From CBDVBD01 sp965372135 (GTDB taxonomy: Bacteria > Electryoneota > RPQS01 > CBDVBD01), in contig CBDVBD010000134.1 of the NCBI GenBank assembly GCA_965372135.1, forward strand, positions 1-9,169: a stretch of DNA of 9,169 nucleotides, written 5' to 3'. Under the pieces are notes generated by a model. That model saw only the letters and a list, made by a program, of their open reading frames with translations, made no database searches and had not been told where the DNA came from. The translations under genes were made by a program, and so were the position numbers. Shown here in pieces: positions 5,693 through 9,169 of the stretch. The first letter of the stretch is position 1. Every line of letters starts with the position of its first letter.

Positions 5693-8600
5693 ATGGGTAT
5701 TAAGTTGTCAACGTTCGCCGGTCTGTCGGAACTGCGTCTCAGAATGTCGTGGTTGATTGTTATCTTATTACTAATCCTTGTCCCGAACCTGTTGGGGCAA
5801 ACCGGCGGCTTGCATTCACCTACACGGGAAGCCCAGGACTTCACATTTGCTGAAGGGTTATTCGCTGACGGCTTGTATGACCTATCTTCCGAACAGTTCG
5901 ACCGCTTCCTTAATGACTATCCCCAGAGTCGGTTGTGTGATGAAGCCGCCTATAAATCCGCAGAATGCCGCTTCCTTGCCCAGGACTTCCCCCAAGCCAT
6001 CGATCGCTTTCAATCCTATCTAATCTCCTATACCGGAGGACAATTCCCGGACAAAGCTCTCCTCCGATTAGGGCAATCCTACTTACAGGAATCGGATCCC
6101 TCTCAAGCGCTTGCATCATTTCAACGCATAATTGACCAGCATCCCGGGAGTGAAGTCGGCGACCAGGCGTACTATTGGAAGGGTGAAGCTCACTTGGCTC
6201 AGGGCGATTCCGCTGCGGCAGTGCTGGCATTCTGGGCGTTAGCCGACAATTATCAGGACAGCGACCTTCTCGGCTATGCCCTTAATTCAGCCGGTTGGGT
6301 ATCATTCGCATTGGGTCGCTTGGACTCAGCATTGGCTGCCTATACCAAGTTAATAACCCTCCGCCCGCTGAGCCCTGTGGCAGCAGCAGCCAGTTTCCAA
6401 ATCGGTAAATGTTACCTTCGTAAAAATGACCCTGATCGTGCTCTGGAAGCCATCCAGCAGGCACGTGTCCAGGCGGAAGGGCTCGGCTGGGAGCAGGAAG
6501 CTACCTTCCTGGAAGCGGAATGCCTGTTCCAGTTGGGCAGGAACCTTGAAGCCCGGAACATGTACAACGATGTGGTGAGCAATGATCCAGGCGGTTCCTG
6601 GGCACCGGAAGCGTTGTATGCCTTGGGGTGGACCTATTGGTCTGAAGGGGATTATGCCAATGCCAAAGCCCGTTTCGAGCAACTACAAACCCAATACCCT
6701 TTGAGCCCTCGCATGCCCGATGCCCTGTACCGCATCGGCTTGTCGGCGGATTCCTTGGGAAACGATGCCGAAGCAGTCCAATCCTTTCAACAAGTCGTCA
6801 ACCAGTTTCCCGGAACCGGCGCCGCTGCTAATTCCTTGTACGAACTGGGGTTGCATACCTTTCGGAACGGGAATTGGGATAGCGCAATCACCTTTTTCAA
6901 GCAATTACGCAACCAACATCCCAACCATCCGTTATACCTCCCAGCCACTCGGATGATTGCCGAAACCCACATTGCCTCAGGCAAAGAACGACGCGCTTCG
7001 GAATATCTAGACGAGGTAATTGCCAACGGTGACGATGACCAAATCCTGGAAGCCCGGCACCAAAAGGGAATCCTGATGGTGCGACTTAGAGATTACGCCA
7101 CCGCCCAACAAGAATTAAGCCCAATTGCAGCCAAACCGCACGCCCCCGATGACGTGCAGTACTGGTTAGCGGAAGCCAATTATGGGCTGTCAAATTGGAC
7201 AAACGCCGTTACAGCATACCGTCAGTATCTGGACCAGTTCCCTGCTGGGCAGTATGCCCAGGACGCCCTGTACGGGCTGGCTTGGACTCTGTATAGAGCG
7301 GAGTGGTTCCAGGAAGCGGGACAGCATTTCCGCCGATTCGCCGACCGCTATCCATACAACGAATCAGTAGGGGAAGCCCACCTGAAAATCGCCGATTGTC
7401 ATTTCCATGCCAAGGAATACCAAGCGGCTGGATACGCCTATTCGTCATTTATCGCTGGACACCCCGACCACCCCGAAATGGATCGCGCCTTGTATAACTG
7501 GGGATTTGCCTTGATGCGGCTGGAGGTGTTCGGCGAAGCCGCCCGGAAATTCCGCCAAATTCGCACCCGGTATCCCGATAGTGAACTGGCTGACGATGCC
7601 TTATACCAGGTAGGGTGGGCGCACTTCCGTGCCGGAGATTTCGAAGCCGCTCTTGATGACTACAACCGTTTCTTAGCCGAGTACTCTGATAGCCCCTTGT
7701 CACCCAACGTGCTGTACGGATTGGCGGATACCCATTACAACCTGGGTGAATATGGCGAAGCCATGGGCATCTATCGCCAGATATTGGACCACTATCCCCA
7801 GAGCAGCCTGGTGGGGGATGCCATCAATGGTGTTCAATGGTGTGCGTTGAAGCTGGGTCGTCACCAGGAAGCACTGGATTTAGCCCGGGATTTCGTATCG
7901 GAACATCCCGAAAGCCCGGTGTCAGATGACCTGCAGTTGCGCCAGGGCGACCTGCAATTGAATTCCGGACATCCCGACTCAGCCATCGCCATATACCGTG
8001 ACCTGCTGAACCGTTTCCCCGAGAGCCCCTTATGCGGCAACGCCGTATATTGGATCGGCATGGCAGAACAGAAACGCGGCAGGTCCCGTGCCGCCGTCAA
8101 TTGGTGGCGACGGTTGATAGACGATTATCCCAAACATCCGTTAGCCGCCGACGCCCTGTTCCGCCTGGGTGAGTTTTCCCTGACCAATCAAGACCCCACC
8201 GGCGCTATCGAGTACTTCGGACGCTTGGAACGTGACTACCCTCAATCAGAAATCGTCCCGGAAGCCCGGTTCCATGCCGGAATGGCTCGCAAACGCTTAG
8301 GCGATACCGCATCAGCCCGTACCACGTGGGAGACACTGCGTCGGGACACCACCGACCACCGCGCCACCCATCTTGCTACGGTGGAATTGGGCAGATTGGA
8401 ACGGGAAGCAGGCAATCACGAACAAGCAGCCCGATATTTCGACGAAGTCGCTGCCGCCCGCGCCGATGACTTGGGTGCCGAATCACAAACCGAATTATCG
8501 GAAACCTTGTACTTAGCAGGAAACGTCGAAGAAGCCCTGCGGAATTTCCTCAAACTGAAATACCTGTTCAAGGGATACACCGATCGAGTCGCCTATGGCT

Positions 8601-8740
8601 TACTCAGAGCCGGTGACTGTGCGGTGGAATTGGAGCGAATGGACGAAGCGGAGCGCTACTACCAGGAAGTCACAAGTAGCTATCCCGGCACCTCATGGGC
8701 GCAGCAAGCAGAGCGGAAACTATCGGAGGTCCGGCAATGA
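5693..8740 (+). CDS. Exported giant TPR protein of TolA-binding (YbgF/BamD-like) repeat type
   Basis: The ATG is preceded by GGGGAGG (5683-5689). Only three bases separate them, which is short, but the next in-frame ATG (5744) has no ribosome site and would remove the charged residues K4, R15 and R17 ahead of the hydrophobic core. Residues 1 to about 36 form a signal peptide or N-terminal anchor. From about residue 45 to the end I count about 26 TPR units of mostly 37 residues, of the form ALYxxGxxxxxxGxYxxAxxxFxxxxxxYPxSxxxx. This period and the YP.S ending are typical of periplasmic TolA-binding and BamD-like TPR proteins. Several units are degenerate, around 350-440 and 900-970. No other domain is present in the 1015 residues, far longer than YbgF or BamD. 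It should be a periplasmic scaffold for envelope complexes; its partner is unknown. It shares ATGA with the next gene, which implies coupled translation. Confidence 0.85.
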   Translation: MGIKLSTFAGLSELRLRMSWLIVILLLILVPNLLGQTGGLHSPTREAQDFTFAEGLFADGLYDLSSEQFDRFLNDYPQSRLCDEAAYKSAECRFLAQDFPQAIDRFQSYLISYTGGQFPDKALLRLGQSYLQESDPSQALASFQRIIDQHPGSEVGDQAYYWKGEAHLAQGDSAAAVLAFWALADNYQDSDLLGYALNSAGWVSFALGRLDSALAAYTKLITLRPLSPVAAAASFQIGKCYLRKNDPDRALEAIQQARVQAEGLGWEQEATFLEAECLFQLGRNLEARNMYNDVVSNDPGGSWAPEALYALGWTYWSEGDYANAKARFEQLQTQYPLSPRMPDALYRIGLSADSLGNDAEAVQSFQQVVNQFPGTGAAANSLYELGLHTFRNGNWDSAITFFKQLRNQHPNHPLYLPATRMIAETHIASGKERRASEYLDEVIANGDDDQILEARHQKGILMVRLRDYATAQQELSPIAAKPHAPDDVQYWLAEANYGLSNWTNAVTAYRQYLDQFPAGQYAQDALYGLAWTLYRAEWFQEAGQHFRRFADRYPYNESVGEAHLKIADCHFHAKEYQAAGYAYSSFIAGHPDHPEMDRALYNWGFALMRLEVFGEAARKFRQIRTRYPDSELADDALYQVGWAHFRAGDFEAALDDYNRFLAEYSDSPLSPNVLYGLADTHYNLGEYGEAMGIYRQILDHYPQSSLVGDAINGVQWCALKLGRHQEALDLARDFVSEHPESPVSDDLQLRQGDLQLNSGHPDSAIAIYRDLLNRFPESPLCGNAVYWIGMAEQKRGRSRAAVNWWRRLIDDYPKHPLAADALFRLGEFSLTNQDPTGAIEYFGRLERDYPQSEIVPEARFHAGMARKRLGDTASARTTWETLRRDTTDHRATHLATVELGRLEREAGNHEQAARYFDEVAAARADDLGAESQTELSETLYLAGNVEEALRNFLKLKYLFKGYTDRVAYGLLRAGDCAVELERMDEAERYYQEVTSSYPGTSWAQQAERKLSEVRQ

Positions 8741-9169
8741 CAGCACTTCGCACTGCCGGACTGATTACAGTAATGGTTATGCTGTGGGTGGTCGTTGGCT
8801 GGTCACAGGAAGGCAATTCCCCCGTCGAAGACCAACGATCCCTGCCCATGTTGGAACTGTCGGATGTGGTTGTAGTAGGCGTCGAGCAAGCCGGGCATCC
8901 CCAGGGTAAGCGCCATCGGGAACTTCCCGGTGTCCCCCCCGCTATTATTCTATCCACCATCGCTAATACCCGCGAATTCTCCCGAACCGCGATTGGCACT
9001 CGCCACACCCCTGGAATGATCCCCATCGGAACCACCCGATTCCTAACTGCCTGGATAGGCGGCGCCAACCATTATTCAGCGGACGCATTTGTAAAGCTAA
9101 ATGCAAAAGGTGAAAAGATCCAAGGTGTCTTAGTATTTGATTGGCTTTCGCAAAGTGGTGCAATTGATT
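8737..9169 (+). CDS. Exported protein with TonB-box-like VVVVG stretch (3' partial)
   Basis: The ATG overlaps the stop of the TPR gene as ATGA and has GGAGGT (8725-8730) six bases upstream, so the start is firm. The frame stays open for 144 codons to the window end. Residues 1-23 form a signal peptide (R5, hydrophobic core, VVGWS). Residues 39-48, LELSDVVVVG, resemble the TonB box or DVVVVG stretch near the N-terminus of many outer-membrane receptors and related barrels. Later residues such as RFLTAWIGGANHYSADAFV and IQGVLVFDW could be alternating beta strands, but too little is visible to call a barrel. The operon with a TolA-binding-type TPR protein fits an outer-membrane or TonB/Tol-linked role. 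No specific family is recognised. Confidence 0.7.
   Translation, partial: MTALRTAGLITVMVMLWVVVGWSQEGNSPVEDQRSLPMLELSDVVVVGVEQAGHPQGKRHRELPGVPPAIILSTIANTREFSRTAIGTRHTPGMIPIGTTRFLTAWIGGANHYSADAFVKLNAKGEKIQGVLVFDWLSQSGAID

Noticed and set aside
5605..5703. Leader ORF of 32 codons overlapping the TPR start
   Set aside because: It has no ribosome site, its start lies on the hairpin arm, and its product has no recognisable pattern or regulatory codon run.
8670..9068. Antisense ORF of 132 codons across the TPR/VVVVG junction
   Set aside because: The sense strand has a clear ATGA-coupled gene with a strong ribosome site and signal peptide; the antisense product is low in complexity and unrecognised.

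Overview
The window is a stretch of bacterial chromosome (or a metagenomic contig) that encodes almost only exported and envelope proteins, all on the + strand. It holds no RNA genes, mobile elements or CRISPR. Base composition looks balanced. Genes begin at ATG behind GGAG-type ribosome sites, and promoters look like sigma70 sites. The protein styles are a YadA-like head repeat with a self-cleaving S74 end, an M14 carboxypeptidase with TTR, jelly-roll and FN3 modules, a DUF4876/lamin-tail-like protein with FN3, and a very long TolA-binding-type TPR protein. This mix is typical of diderm bacteria of the FCB group and neighbouring candidate phyla. That placement is inference from gene style only; no taxonomic marker is present.

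Layout. (1) 1-1713: the 3' part of a gene for a trimeric adhesin-like or tail-fibre-like surface protein, with about 15 head repeats of 15 residues and a C-terminal S74 chaperone domain. (2) 1714-1825: an AT-rich promoter region with a near-consensus promoter and an 18-bp perfect palindrome lying on the -10 and start site. (3) 1826-4042: a secreted zinc carboxypeptidase with complete catalytic residues. (4) 4043-4172: a short gap with no convincing promoter. (5) 4173-5450: one secreted DUF4876/LTD-like protein with two FN3 domains, cut in two by a single in-frame TGA at 4725-4727. (6) 5493-5605: a strong intrinsic terminator, a promoter right behind it, and a hairpin at the predicted 5' end of the next transcript. 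(7) 5693-8740: a TPR protein of about 26 repeats, translationally coupled through an ATGA overlap to (8) 8737-9169+, an exported protein with a TonB-box-like LSDVVVVG stretch, cut by the window end.

How they work together. The first three genes are separate extracellular or surface products: an adhesin or fibre, a peptidase, and a protein of unknown role. The last two form an operon. A periplasmic TPR scaffold and a probable outer-membrane or TonB-linked partner, made in coupled fashion, suggest an envelope complex.

Most worth a second look: the in-frame TGA inside the DUF4876-like gene; the similar situation at the end of the carboxypeptidase gene, where coding-like FN3 sequence continues past the TGA; the palindromic operator candidate; and the TPR plus VVVVG gene pair. 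A wholesale change of the TGA code is unlikely, because TGG is used freely for Trp and the TPR gene ends at a TGA inside an ATGA overlap.
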